A DNA stretch of 64,000 bases, from assembly GCA_034336665.1 (NCBI GenBank), contig JAPFBE010000002.1, positions 10,925,906-10,989,905 of the forward strand. Direction: 5' to 3'. Position numbers and translations under genes: made by a program. This document shows positions 11,641 to 23,983 of the stretch, piece after piece. This DNA comes from Luscinia megarhynchos (taxonomy: Eukaryota; Chordata; Aves; Passeriformes; Turdidae). The notes below the pieces were generated by a model that saw only the letters and a program-made list of their open reading frames with translations, had not been told where the DNA came from and ran no database searches. How positions within the stretch are numbered: the first letter of the stretch is position 1; each line of letters starts with the position of its first letter.

Positions 11641-14600
11641 ACACGCTGTTCTCTGAAAGGTGTCAGATTTTTCACGTGATTGATGTTTTCCACAGTATTT
11701 TAGTTTCAAAAGTGCAAGAAAAGTTGATAGAAGAGAGGAAAGCTTACTTTTTATTACTTTAAATTTAGCAGTAATAACAAAAGGTTTAGAAATGTATTCT
11801 TCTCATTCATTTTGTTATAATTATCCTAACATTGATATAGTTTTTCAGTATGTGATCTTTTATTGGAACAACATGTTTTAAAAGAAGTGTGGTCATTTTG
11901 CTTTCAGAGCAAGTATTTTAAAGAATCTCTCAATTTATTTTTTAATAGTAATGTCGTCTGTCTTGAAGAAAATAGTGAGGTTATTGTCTCTCCTTTTGCT
12001 TTCATCTCCAGGATTTTTGTTCCATCAGGCAAATTTTTTCATCCAAGACAATTATAACTCCAAAAACAAATGAAATGTAATTACCTTCTTTATTGACACA
12101 TTAAAAGGAAATAAGTGGTATAATCAGCAGTTATATGCTTTCCACAAAGGTGTTGCTTTCGTAAGCATTATGAATAGCTAACCAGATTCAGAGAAGTGGG
12201 AGAAAGGGGTGGGAAGAGGGGTATCATGAAAGAGTATGGAGTCGCTGATTTCATGCAAAGGACTATATCTGACACACTGTGATTGAATTGAAAGATGTAG
12301 GGGGTAAAATTATCTTATCAATTTTTATATATCATTGCATTTCACCTTTACGTACAATATTTCATGACTTTACAATTATACTCCCCAAGGGCTTCATACT
12401 TGTAAAATTTGGGAGCAAAAAAAATCTGAAGACTTAAATAAACAGTCACTACAAACGATACCTCTGGACCTAGAGTTTTAATCAAATATCTCTACAAACT
12501 TGCAGTCTCCACATAAAGAAGTTCAACTGAGTGCTCAGTTTTCTATGACAGACACTGAAAATTATTAGCCTTTTAAGAAATGATCTGTGAGAAGAAGTCA
12601 GTTGTTGATCTTGAAGAGCTTTGATATATAGTACACTTATTTTTTTTAAGCAACCTTCTGGACAGTAATCTCCAGTTTGAGTGACAACTTTTTCTGCAGT
12701 TTGACAGATAGGCTTAAGTCCACAAAGATGCTTTTTTGATGGAAATAAAGAAAGAGAAGTGTGTCAATGATGCTTAAATTGTATCAACCTATTGCTAAAA
12801 GGAAAAAAAATATCCCCCTTCTAAATAACTGAAAAACAAATTAACACAGGGCAGTAAAAAATTATCAGATAAGGAGCGTAAACATTTATTCAGCGAGAGA
12901 AACAAATAGAGTTTAAAGGGGAAAAAAAATCCCAGAGAAATTAAAACAATTACCAGTTATTTTAGGAAATAAATGTTCAGTAATGTCTTCTGAGGATTTG
13001 ACCAAAATAGTGCCAGTGTCTTGCAACATTTTAGATGAAGTTACAAACACACAGAGGAGCAGTCAGAACATTTGATCCAAAAAATTACAGATCAAGGATC
13101 TGATACACACAGGGGTTATTTGAAAAATGACTGTCTAGAGCTGGAGAAGAGAGTCTCACACACATTGTTGCTATAAAAAGAAGAGATAAGGAGAAGGAAG
13201 GACAAAAGAATGAAGAAGGGGCCTAAACGGCAAGAGCAGGAACTTCTATGACCTTATTTTTCTTCTCTGGAGTAAAATGCAGAAATGAAGAGTGATGATC
13301 AAACACAAGAGTGAAAAAGGCAGAAAAGTTCTTTTTAGCAAGTCTACTTAAAGTAATTGTTTCCTCTTGCCTGTTATTTATTACAACCCAAGTGTACAGC
13401 CTAGTGTCACCCCACTCAGGTGGAAATGTGAGCATGTGGGCTATTTAATATAGTAATTTGCCTAATGTAGCACAATTACAGAAATGTGCTGAGTAACTTT
13501 GGGCTGATTCCCCAGGAAAGAATTCTTTATGGAGTGCCTACAAGGTACACCTGTGCCTCATTACCTGAATCGATATTTTTGCCATGTTGATTTGAAGGAC
13601 AAAATAGACTTAGGAGATTCTACTTCCATAATTACAAAGAACATAAAGAAGAGACATTAAAACTGGAAGAAAAACTTAAAAACCTGCCACACAGTGCAAC
13701 AGGACGGCAAAAATACAAGGCTAGCTCTAACTTTGCACCTAGGAGCCTCTGTATAGCAAACAATTCCATTTTGTTAACAAGCCACAAGCGTACACTTAAG
13801 AAGCAGGTGAACAAATGTAATTGTGAGAAGTACAATGATGCTTCTAAGACTAAATTGTCTTCCTCTCAAGGCACATGTGTTCATCTATTGCATAGTATTT
13901 TTTGTGTAGTTTTATCTTTCTCCTCTATTTTAAAACAAATTAATGGCTTTCCCTTAATGACCTAAAAGAGGTTAAGGTGTAAATCTTAAAGGATTTCTTT
14001 TCAAACATGTCACATCTCCTCTTTCTGTATTATTAAAATAAAGTAATCGTCATCCTTTTTTCTTTCTCTCTCTCAGAATTCCTGGCTTTGGTCTGGCCTG
14101 TGAGGTCAATACAGACCAAAGGCCATTAATATCTGATAACTGCAAAGGACTTGTACTAAACACTGATACTCCCATTATGATCTCTGGTGAATAGGTTTCC
14201 ATATCAGAAAAACACCATTAGAGTTATCAGCAGCTGGCACAGTTTTAACCTCAGCAGAGGCCAAGGCACAAACAAACAGAGACTGAAATACCCCATTATC
14301 TCTAGAGGCACTTACTACTACTCTGAGCACAGGTAGATTGGTGAGGTACCAGGGGGTAAATTTGCCCTCTGCTCCTGCCATACCCATTCCTTGCACAGAT
14401 GTAACCTCCACGACTGACAATCTGACAACTGTGACTAGCTTTTCATTCAGTTTATTTGCTCTTAAGCCTTCTTTGCAGACACCCTTTATTCTAGAGAATC
14501 AAATGCACTGGAAAATAATCCAGGTGTTCAGACAACTTCAAAGGTAAGGCTGTGCTGAAATCGGTAGTGAAAGCAGGAGTTTTAGTCTTTCACACTTTGA

Positions 14601-15126
14601 TGACTGAAATTAGACTCAACATTTAAAATTCTTATTTTTCATGGGTCAATTTCATTCTCAGTAATACATATATGTCTTGTATGAGAGAAGATCCACGAAC
14701 TGTGACAGTACAAACACTTCACTCTCCAGCAGTTGACCCATATTTATCACATTTATCACGTCCACTTCTACCCAATCCACCTCAGATGCAAATGGATATT
14801 GTGATTTGATCCTTACAGTCATAAGCTATTTCAGAGTGACACCGAAATTTCAGCAGACTGCTGAGGACTTCTAGTCACTTCATTTCCCAAATACTGCCAG
14901 CTGCACTAAGGTGATGTGTGTCTCTGGTTAACTGATACTAAAACTGGCAGTCTGATATGAAATATACTTGTCTGTGAGTGTTGGGATTGGGATGTAGAGG
15001 ATGCATAAGGAGAGTTTTGTCGGAGGTGAATCTGGATTTGACCAATCAATTCTGGATTTTTAGCAGAGGCATTAGCAGCAGATACTCAAGGGAGCATAAA
15101 CATTGAAGAAAAGCATGTGGCATCCA

Positions 15127-15537
15127 TGCTAGAGGGAGTCTGAAGACAGGCTGAGGGAGCTGGGGCGGTTCAGTCTGGAGAAGATAAGGCTCTGGGGAGA
15201 CTTTATCAAAGACTTCCTGTGCCTGAAAGGGGCTTACAAAAAGGCTGAGGAGGGAATTTTTACAAGTAGTGGTAGGACAAGGGATAATGTCTTTAAGATG
15301 ATGGAAGGTCCATTTAGACGAGACATTAGGAAGAAATTCTTAACTGTGAGGATGATGAGACATTGGCACAAGTTGTCCAGAGATGTGGATGTCGTGTCCC
15401 TGGCAGAGTTCAAGGCCAGGTTGGATGGGGTCCTGAGCAACCTGGTCTAGTGGGAGGTGTCCCTGCCCATGGCAGTGTTTTTGGAACGAGGTGATATTTA
15501 AAATCCCTTTCAACCCAAACCATTCTGTCATTCCATG
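15127..15537 (+). mobile_element. CR1 LINE, 5'-truncated 3' end
   Basis: This is the 3' part of a chicken-repeat-1 (CR1) non-LTR retrotransposon in sense orientation. Visible hallmarks in order are GAGGGAGCTGGGG and TTCAGTCTGGAGAAG near 15155-15184, GGACAAGGG near 15276, GGAAGAAATTCTTAACTGTGAGG near 15329, CATTGGCACAAGTTGTCCAGAG near 15361, the CAGGTTGGATGGGG block near 15417, and a terminal CATTCTGTCATTCC at 15521-15534. The terminal part is a decayed form of the ATTCTRTGA repeat that ends CR1. Only the tail end of ORF2 and the 3' UTR are left, as usual for CR1 because most insertions are 5'-truncated. It is not autonomous. Open frames inside it on the minus strand are antisense shadows. Confidence 0.95.
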
Positions 15538-15539
15538 TT

Positions 15540-18500
15540 TTTATGACATTGTAGTCGTCATCACCTTAAATAGTGAAGAGTTCTTATTGAGAACGACTCA
15601 CCACTAATCACATTTAGAGTCAATGTCACTGTACTTGTTGCTTTCTGCCTGGAAAGGAACGTGAGTCACTATATGCAAGGTAGAAAAGGAAAAGATCAGA
15701 AAGTTTCTAAACAAGCTTCTGCTTACCCATGGTTTCAGTTTTCACTCCCCATCCTGCCCTCAGAAGGTAAAAATAAATTGCTGGAGTATTTGCAGGCTAT
15801 GAGCACTTGCTGATGGTGCGGCAGAATCAGAAAAAAAAATCTTCTTTATGTCTCTGTTGACTGGAAATTCATTTGTATATATGTGCTACAAATCACTATC
15901 TCCACCAACTGCTTGATATGGAAAGAGGAAAATGATGCTAGTAATGTATGACCCTGAGAGTAGAGGAATTGTAGCTATTTACATCAGTTGTCAGCAACCT
16001 GCTGCTTGTTTGCGGTGTTGCTGCAAGGATATAGATAACCTCTCTGAAACATTAGCTGAGACAAAGCAAGTAATTCTTTGTTGACACATTGTCAGTTTCT
16101 AATTTGTTCTCAAACTGTGAGGTAAATCCTCCATCTCCACTGGAAAAAGGGCTGCTCTATCTCACATCAGTCTTTCTGCCCTTTTCACTTTCTATTCTCA
16201 GCTGGAAATGCAGTCGAAAAGGAGTTTCCTGCCCGGAAACTGATAAAACGTACCAACAAAATTATCTGGAGAATTTAACCTTAGCTGCGGTCCCTTTACA
16301 TCACCCTGAATAAAAACACAGAGCAATGCAGAAGGAAAACTGTGATCCTTATTACAGCAGCGTCAGAAATCAGGAGGACTGCAGTTGCAAGGGACAGAGG
16401 TTATCCCTTGAACTTGAAAAATGTTGCTTTAGCTACAGAAATAAATGCCTTAGATCCAGGTCTTGGTGAGAGAAAATGAAAAGCTGAGAAACAAAACCAC
16501 AGTGATGGCTCTTCATGAAACATCGTTATGTCAAGAAGAAAAGGCAAATACTGTGGCAAGGGCTTCATCCTCTTTCCACTCCTACTTCTTGGTACCTTTG
16601 TGGAGTCTGCACTAGGAATACAGTAAAATGTAATGTGCTAGGAATTTCCTTGTAGAGAGATTGACCTGATTACATTTCACTGGGCATAGTAGCTCATTCT
16701 TCTTTCTGACTGCTGCTCGGATAGAAGACTGACAGCTGGACTCCATCACTTGGATTAATGGGTTAAAAGCTGACATCTTTTTAGTATTTTGGACTTTATT
16801 TTCTTTATCAGCTTGACTTTCATGCTCAGAGTGCTCTTGCCACAATATTCTTTTAAAAGTACACTTGTCAGGGTCCATTTGCTACTAGCTACCTTGATGG
16901 TGACATCAGCGATGGCTGCGGTTTACCTTTTGACCTTAGAGAGGCAGCAGATGGGCCCAGTAATAAATCCCGATTATTAGTGAGGGAGCCAATAGCTTGG
17001 AAAGGCAGAAATAAAAGTCAGGCAGTTTGACACTGCAGCTCTTGTTATTTGGAGTCGTGGGCCGTGCCAGGGGTGGTGTTGGGCAGCCTGGGCTGCCTGC
17101 AGCCCTGCACTCCCGGGCAGGCAGTGCGTGCCATGCCTGCTGCATGCTGCTCTCCCTGCTCTCTCCCCAGCATCCCAAACTGCCTCCACACAGTCCACCT
17201 CAGACAGAGGAGCTTCATCATGGCGTTTTTACAGTGTTTATGAACAAACCACAGACCCACAAACTACAGCAGTTTTCCTACAGCATCAGTTTTGTGTTGC
17301 CCGCTCTGGGGTTGGTGGGCCGAGGGCTTGAAGCAGGTACCTACAGTGCCTTGGTCAGGCCTTGGGTAAGGAGAATGCTGCATGGCTCAGGACAGACAAA
17401 TATTTCCCATTTTTGGAATAAAGGGGTTTGTGTTTTAGTTTTGGCTGGTGAGGGGGTTTTTTTCCCAATGTGTGTTGTTGGATGGAAGAATTTTCTTAAC
17501 TGTTTCTACGGGTGTTATGTAGTTTATGCATTTGAATCCTGCAGCAAAACTGTGGTTTAGCACGAGTAAAGACAGCAAGATTTTTTTTTCTCTTTATATA
17601 AACACAAAATAGCTCAGCTGCATAAACCAATATTTCAAGATCCCTTTGTACCCACATGTACTCACAACATGGATAGGTCATCGTGATCCAGTACAAGAGA
17701 AGAATGAAGAAACTGTTGTTTTACTTAATCATTAGGTATAAATCACCCAGGAATAATACATACTAAGATTTTTTTTCTCTGAAATCTCTATGCATGTTTT
17801 TTGTAACTTTAATAGTTTTTTTTTCTAGTATGTGTGATAAGGCAAAACACTTTTAGCAACCTTGCCATAAGTCTGTCATAAAAGAAAGAGATAAGTCATT
17901 TTGCCTTCTTTTCTCCATGAGTTTTTGTTGAGATTTTGGAACATTTGAAGTTTTCCAGGAATTGCTGTTCTTTCAATAGTTATAGAAGATATCTTTCAAA
18001 AAATAAAATAATAATAAAATTGTACTAGATGACCAATTCCCACTCCTTTTATATGTGTGAACACTGGATCTTATGAACAGACTAAAGCTTTTAAACTAAA
18101 TCAAACATGTCACATTTTTGTGTCTTAAAACTTTCTTATTCATTTACTTGGAGGAATAATTTTACTTTTTCTTATCTTAATTTGCAAACTAGTAATCAAC
18201 TATTGGTTGTGTAGAAAGTGATTTTGAAATGATCAGCAGTTTTTTGGTTTCCCACAAATCAATCATTTAAAATGACAGTGAATTATCAAGCAATTCCTTC
18301 CCCAAAAATGTAATGAAAATTAGGATATTTTTGATTGCTGTCTAAATTTACTTCAGGAATTTGAGGGAAAAAAGTTCATCTCACTTCAGGAAGTCTTATA
18401 ATTATTTTTCAAAAATGGCAGTTTTTTCTAGGTAAAAAAAAATTCCTTTTTAACATATATTTTTTCCAGATATTATTCATTTATCTGGATAGATTTTTTT

Positions 18501-19630
18501 GCTGTGAAAATATTTTATAGATTTTAGATGCAGTGCTGCAATCTTTGCCAAGAGAAGTAATAGAAAAAATCAATTTTAGATGCCATTTTCTATCTCTGTG
18601 TAATGTCAATGAAGAATATACATAGGAATTGGGCCCTTATTTTGTGTAACAACAAACACAAGCTTGCTGTGAAATTATTAACAGCTAGTGGTTTCACTTC
18701 ATCAGTCGTTAGTTATATCAATCATTTCTGTGCCAGCATGGAAACAGAAGCTCTACTGTTTTGGAGAAGAAAGTGTATGTGTATGTTGTGTGTGTTCCAT
18801 ATAAATTACCCAGGTGTTTTAACACATCCAGGTGGTTTTTTATTCCTTTTGGAAAAACAGAAAGGAAACAACCCAAGGGCTAATGTTCTAATTATCAGTG
18901 GTTGTGCAAGCCTCCAAAAAGCATGTATTCTATAACCCCTGGAAAAATTCTGACATGTTATAAACTGGCTAAATTAGCTTCAATCAGTAAACAAACAAAT
19001 TGGTGCCAGCACAATAGTACAATAATGCAGTGCATACTAAGTGACTTATTTTCCTAATGCCAAAAATAACTACACAAACCAGTGCTAAATAGCTTTTTGG
19101 TATAATTTGAGTTAGAAGTTCTAAAAAGTTGTGATTCCTGACCTTTAAATAAGAACAGTAGAACCAGCACATCTATTTCTCAGAGATTTTTGGAAAATTC
19201 TTTCTGGACTTTGGCTTGCAACCAAAATCACATGTGATTCAAAATGTTAAAAATGAAACATATTTCATTCAAATGCTGTGGTAGCTCTGGAAGCTCACGT
19301 GCATGATTTTTTCTAGTTTAGTGTTGAAAGAGGAAGCCAAGTTCTTCTTCAAGGCAGATCATACTGGGCTGAACAAAGTAGTATTAAAATACGATTGCTT
19401 ATGTAGGAGAAGAGCATAAAAACCTCCAAGGAAAAGTTAAGATGCTCCACAGTGGGCTTTGGATGTTAGGGCATGAAAATATAATGGAAAAGCATAATTT
19501 TTTAGTTCTCTAGCACCTGATGGCTCTTCACTGACTTTTTGGTTCCATGCTGGAAGATACTGTGAATATGTGAATTTTCTCTATGGCCCTACCTTATTGT
19601 GAAAAAGGAAGAGAAAATGTTGAAGGAACC
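15540..19630. other. noncoding DNA with a GC-richer patch, no gene supported
   Basis: Most of this is unique AT-rich DNA. The patch at about 17030-17380 is GC-richer and opens several overlapping frames on both strands, the longest nominally 177 codons (17027-17560, +). That frame begins at TTG; its first in-frame ATG is at 17144. The predicted peptide has no domain I recognise, and simultaneous opening of frames on both strands is what GC-rich sequence does by chance. The 110-codon frame at 18603-18935 likewise has no recognisable features. Confidence 0.65.
17030..17380. other. GC-richer patch of unknown origin
   Basis: This is an island of clearly higher G+C content, inside AT-rich surroundings. 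It holds a CCCGGGCAGG motif near 17112 and repeated CTGC/TGCC words, and CpG dinucleotides are few, so it is not a classical CpG island. A polypyrimidine stretch ending in CCCCAG at 17165-17170 looks like a splice acceptor, but no following donor with coding sense was found. It could be a diverged transposon fragment, a noncoding-RNA exon, or chance. Confidence 0.45.
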
Positions 19631-19738
19631 TTTTTTTTATTGTTTTTATTTTTTTTTAAATTTTTGTGGGTTTCTTTTTGTTTTTGTTTTTGTTTTTGGT
19701 TTTCGTTTTTGTTTTTATTTTTGTTTTGGTTTTTTTTG
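19631..19738. repeat. T-rich low-complexity tract with TTTTTG units
   Basis: This tract of T runs separated by single or double G (mainly GTTTTT units) is about 108 bases long. It opens phenylalanine- and cysteine-rich frames on the + strand that are artefacts of the composition. It is the same kind of tract as 61941-62023. Confidence 0.93.
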
Positions 19739-22700
19739 CCATCACAGAGTAAGTATAATTCTGGTAATAGACTTTGGTTGCAACCTCTTTAAGTGTGAAT
19801 ATAATACAGTCTGTAAATATAATTTATCTTGTGTTGAGGAAATGGAGCTAATTTCAGTTCAGAGTTTTGAAAGATCTGAAATACTGTAACTTTTTAAATT
19901 TTTTGTTTTATTGACTTTTTAAGGCAAAATGTACTGTCTCTTGATGTAGGTCAACTTAATTTTTCTTTTATAATGACATAATGCCATGTAAGTCATCAAA
20001 ATGTTTTATATATGTTTTTATCTTCTTTTGACTACTCAAAACATTGATGTAAATATCTATGCTGGAATATAGATCATTACATTTATAAATTAAAATTAAA
20101 TAAAACCAGCATACCTCAAGTACTTCCTTCTTTCCAAATTCAAAATGCTTTTTTGTAAGTGATATAGAATATTTCTGTCTTTGAAAATTACACAGACACA
20201 CAGGCACAGAGCTGTAAAAGAAAAGGTGTGTATGCTACCAAACACCTTATTTTCTACCTCTGCCAATAACATATCTATTTTGACTAGTCAATGGTACTGG
20301 AAGTTGCTTATTTGCTGACAAAAGTGAACTAGACCTATGTTCATGAATTTATGCTTTAAATGAGGAACATTTTGTTTTAAGTGTTGTGTTCTCTCCTGTC
20401 TTCATCTAGCTACACTAACGTATTTCTGCATGTGAAACTGAATAATTAATTGTCCCAATGGTGCCATCAGGAAAGTGTTTTCAATTGCTGTTTCTGGAGA
20501 CTCCATTGCTACTCAGCTCCCATGAATATGTCGATAAACATACATGGTTGACTGAAACAGAATATATTTCTTTTACACACTTCACAGTCTTTTTTGGAGA
20601 ATATAAGAGATGTAGATATTTAAACTGCTGGTGTTCTTTGTGAAGTAACAAAGTCCTTAAGTATGAACTGTTGCTTTTCTAGACTGTGATAAATACATTG
20701 AAAAAGGAAAATAACTACTGGTAGACTTACTAAAAAAAATTGTACCTAAAAACAACTCTAATAGTGTAAAAAAATTTTTGCTGATCTTGATAAAAAGCAG
20801 ACATACAGCTGTTGTTTTATTTTAAGTAGGAATTTCCTTAGTATTTCCTCAATTTTATTTGCTGCTTTTGCAGAATCATGCTTGATAACATTTTCTGACA
20901 AAACACCTCACATATTTACTGCAGTTGACCTCCTGTATATTAATTGGCAGTATCTAGGGTATATACAGAAATCTTTCCATCATAATTATTCAGCATAAAG
21001 TTTTGTATCTTTCTCACAGTAGCTTCACACATTATACAGTATTCAACCCAATTACAATTATGAGTACTTTATCCTGGCTTTCCTTGTCTTCTGAAGGCTA
21101 ATGAATGCTAAAAGATATTTAAGTGAATCTATCCATCTCTCACAAAGCCTTAAACTCTGGCAGGAATTATCATCTATATTTAGTTTGTTTCCTGGTACCC
21201 AAATTACGATTCCAGAGAAATTACTCCACACTAAATAGTAAGGCAATGCTCTTGCTATGGGATCCCACCTGTCTACTCACCAGTGATATCTCGTTTGGGA
21301 TCTGTCCATTACTATGCATCTGACCCTATTTCACAGCTTATTATTTTGCAGCTCAAAATTCTCTGGTCTTTGGTTGTGCCACTGAGATGGTGCATGGAAT
21401 GCTGCTGGTTCAGTAACAATGCTCCATTGGAATAATCACATCTTGTAACTTCCCTGTACGCCTCCTGCCTGCTCTCAGCACTCAAGGCCAGTGGCTATGA
21501 CTGTTCTTTGTGGTATAGAAGCAAAGCTGCTTCTCCTTGCCATTATTATTTTGATCCATGCATGGTTGGAAGACCAAGAAGAAAGTGAATTTTTACTTCT
21601 GTGTCTATTTTCGTGTCAACCATCTGACTGATTTTCTGCTCTCCCAAAGTATTCAGTGCATCCATTGGCATTCCTCTATGAACAGTTTTTGATGGCAAGT
21701 TTTGAGAGACATGCAGAGAAACAGACATTTATTTTTATATGCTGTATCTATTGCATTCTATTTAAGTATAAATTGACAGAGATTTTCTGCTGAGTTAACA
21801 GTTGACTTTTTCAGGGAAAGCTGGGAGAAATTCCCTGTCCCACCCTCTTTCTGGGAAATCCACTAGCTGGGAACCAGGACCAGAATAGTTCAGACAAAAA
21901 GCTGTGCAGCTATTTTTAACAGGGCAGATGCTTATTGTAGATTACACACATAGCTGTTGTAGATTCTTAATGTAGAATAGCTACAAGTACTTAGTTATGA
22001 AGAATTTTGCATAACTTAATGCATAAAATTAATGACATGCATTCAACAACCTTATATTTATATTAATTATGCCTTACTTTTCTGTGAGTGATTGTCCCTC
22101 CCTATTTATGGTTATAATCCATCTGTTAAAAGGCATCAGGTAATTTTTTTGTAAATGCATTTTGCTACTCTATGGACAATTTCTTCTTAAAGATGTAATT
22201 TTGCCATTGTATGTGTTCTGTTGTACCCATTGTTTTAGAAAAATCACCTGCGTTTATCACACTGCAAGAGTCTTCTGTTAAATCAAAACAAAATTTTGTC
22301 CTTTTATTTGCAATTACCCCTCTAAATGCAAAACTTTCAATTCACACTCGCAATTTAGCTCACAATCTGCCACAGACTTGTGGCTCTTGCACACTCCACA
22401 GAGACCATGATATAATCCACAATCTTCTGGTCAATTTCCATTTTGTGTTGGGAATTATATTTTCCAAGACTTGATCCTTGCATGGTCAAGGCAGAACTTT
22501 TTTATGTGGAAAACTTGCTTAACCTTGGTCACCTACACTGTAGTATAGAAAGTTCATTCTGAACACAAAAAAATCACTGTTTTTCAGAAAGAAAATTATG
22601 ATTTTAAAAAACATAATTGGTGAGTTTAAAAGAGTCCATAAGTCAGAATGGAAGTGTAAATAATAAGTAAAGATGCAAGTTTTAAGGCTCAAAATACCAC

Positions 22701-23926
22701 TGCTAACTAATTCAATATCAACGTTCAGAGGATGACTTAAAAAGCTAATTCTTAAGTGATCTAACTCAACTGATGCTATTTTTCATAAATCACATTCATA
22801 TGTGACCTGAAAATAAATTGCATGGTGTTTGCATTAACTCTATTGCATTGGAACCATCAGGCTCACCTGTCTCATTTCAGCTAGATTCCAAGTGAGTTAA
22901 AGATTAGGGGCAGAATTTGTCTGTTTTGTGGTGGACTGCATGAATGGGTTTTTTTCTGTTTTGATTGCAGCATTTAGTTTTCCAAAATCAATCCACATTA
23001 TTTATGTTTCAGAGATGCCTGTTTTCTACTGTTTGAAGGTTAGTTGTCATGATATGTCCCTGTGCAGCAGAGAGCCTGCAACAGCAGAAATGAGAGACAA
23101 TTTCTATTCCTATTATTCCAAATCTAAGACAATCCTCATAAGTATTATGAAGGTAAAACAGTGTTTAGGAAAAGGTACATCTCCAAATAATTTTAATTTC
23201 TTGTTGATTAAACAACCACTGATACAAATAACAATGTGGAAAATATGAAAATAATGATGTTATTGTGTTCTACTCTTCTTGTCTGAGTCAGAGTTTCTAC
23301 ATATGAAGGTGAGATAATCTTCAAGATATTTAGGTGCTCAGAACTTCATTTGCTCCTAAAGACTTGAACATTTTCTAGTAACTATAAATAAGCCAGTATT
23401 GTTCTCAAGGTATTAAAAATGAAACACAATAAATATTATCTAACAGAAGGAAGGAGAAATTTCCCCAGAAGAGAAGGCAACAAATTGTCAGCTCTATTTG
23501 GACAAGAACTTTAATTTTCAACTAAGCAATCCCATGTACTAGGAAAAGAAAATCTTTTCAATTTGGAGGACTTTGACAAATATTAATATATCACAGTTGC
23601 AATGGGATTCATTTGTGCTGTGGAATCTAAGAGGTCAGTACATCTGTAAAGACTTATAGTACTTAAGAGATGATCGTACAAGACATATGGTTTAATCATG
23701 ATGTATTTAAGCCTTTTTTATCTGCTTAAGAATTCAATGTTTTTCTTTCTCTAATTTAAGAAAGCATTTGTGATTCCTCTCAAAAACCAAAAAAGTATTA
23801 ATACAGCAGCCAGAGCGTATTAAAAATGTCCTGAGAAAAGTTAAAATTATGTAACTATAACTGATTACAACTATGATTAAAATATAGATATAATGATTTG
23901 AGTGTTAATCCTTATGGGCTTGTCAT

Positions 23927-23983
23927 CACACTATAAATTTTTATATATGGGTGAATTTCCTATAGACTCTCATTTATAGTGTG
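23927..23983. repeat. 12-bp perfect inverted repeat with 33-bp spacer
   Basis: CACACTATAAAT at 23927-23938 is the exact reverse complement of ATTTATAGTGTG at 23972-23983. The spacer is AT-rich and unstructured. It could be the termini of a very small decayed DNA transposon, but I see no flanking target duplication; AT-rich DNA produces such pairs by chance fairly often. Confidence 0.6.

Larger units (their letters stand above)
7691..15126. other. AT-rich noncoding DNA, no gene seen
   Basis: This is unique-looking sequence with scattered open frames of 60-83 codons and no recognisable protein. A pyrimidine tract (8021-8086), a T20 run (9659-9678), a short TTA run (9424-9438) and one candidate regulatory block (about 11380-11640) are the only structured parts I can name. 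A good donor-like site, CAAAG followed by GTAAGG, occurs at about 14539-14549 downstream of a short open frame, but no matching upstream acceptor and no coding homology support an exon. Confidence 0.7.

Noticed and set aside
14338..14549. Possible exon ending at a strong donor-like CAAAG/GTAAGG
   Set aside because: No convincing acceptor or coding homology upstream, and a minus-strand frame is open over the same interval. A single donor match is expected by chance.
15234..15531. Two minus-strand open frames of 63-68 codons
   Set aside because: They lie antisense within the + strand CR1 fragment.
17027..17560. Longest nominal open frame, 177 codons on +
   Set aside because: It opens on TTG, and from the first ATG (17144) only 138 codons remain. 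No domain was recognised, overlapping frames are also open on the other strand, and the region is GC-richer, which lengthens chance frames.
18603..18935. 110-codon open frame on +
   Set aside because: No recognisable domain, no splice context, AT-rich composition like its surroundings, and a length within chance expectation for 64 kb in six frames.
22928..23248. 106-codon open frame on +
   Set aside because: No recognisable protein features beyond a weak hydrophobic start; nothing supports transcription.
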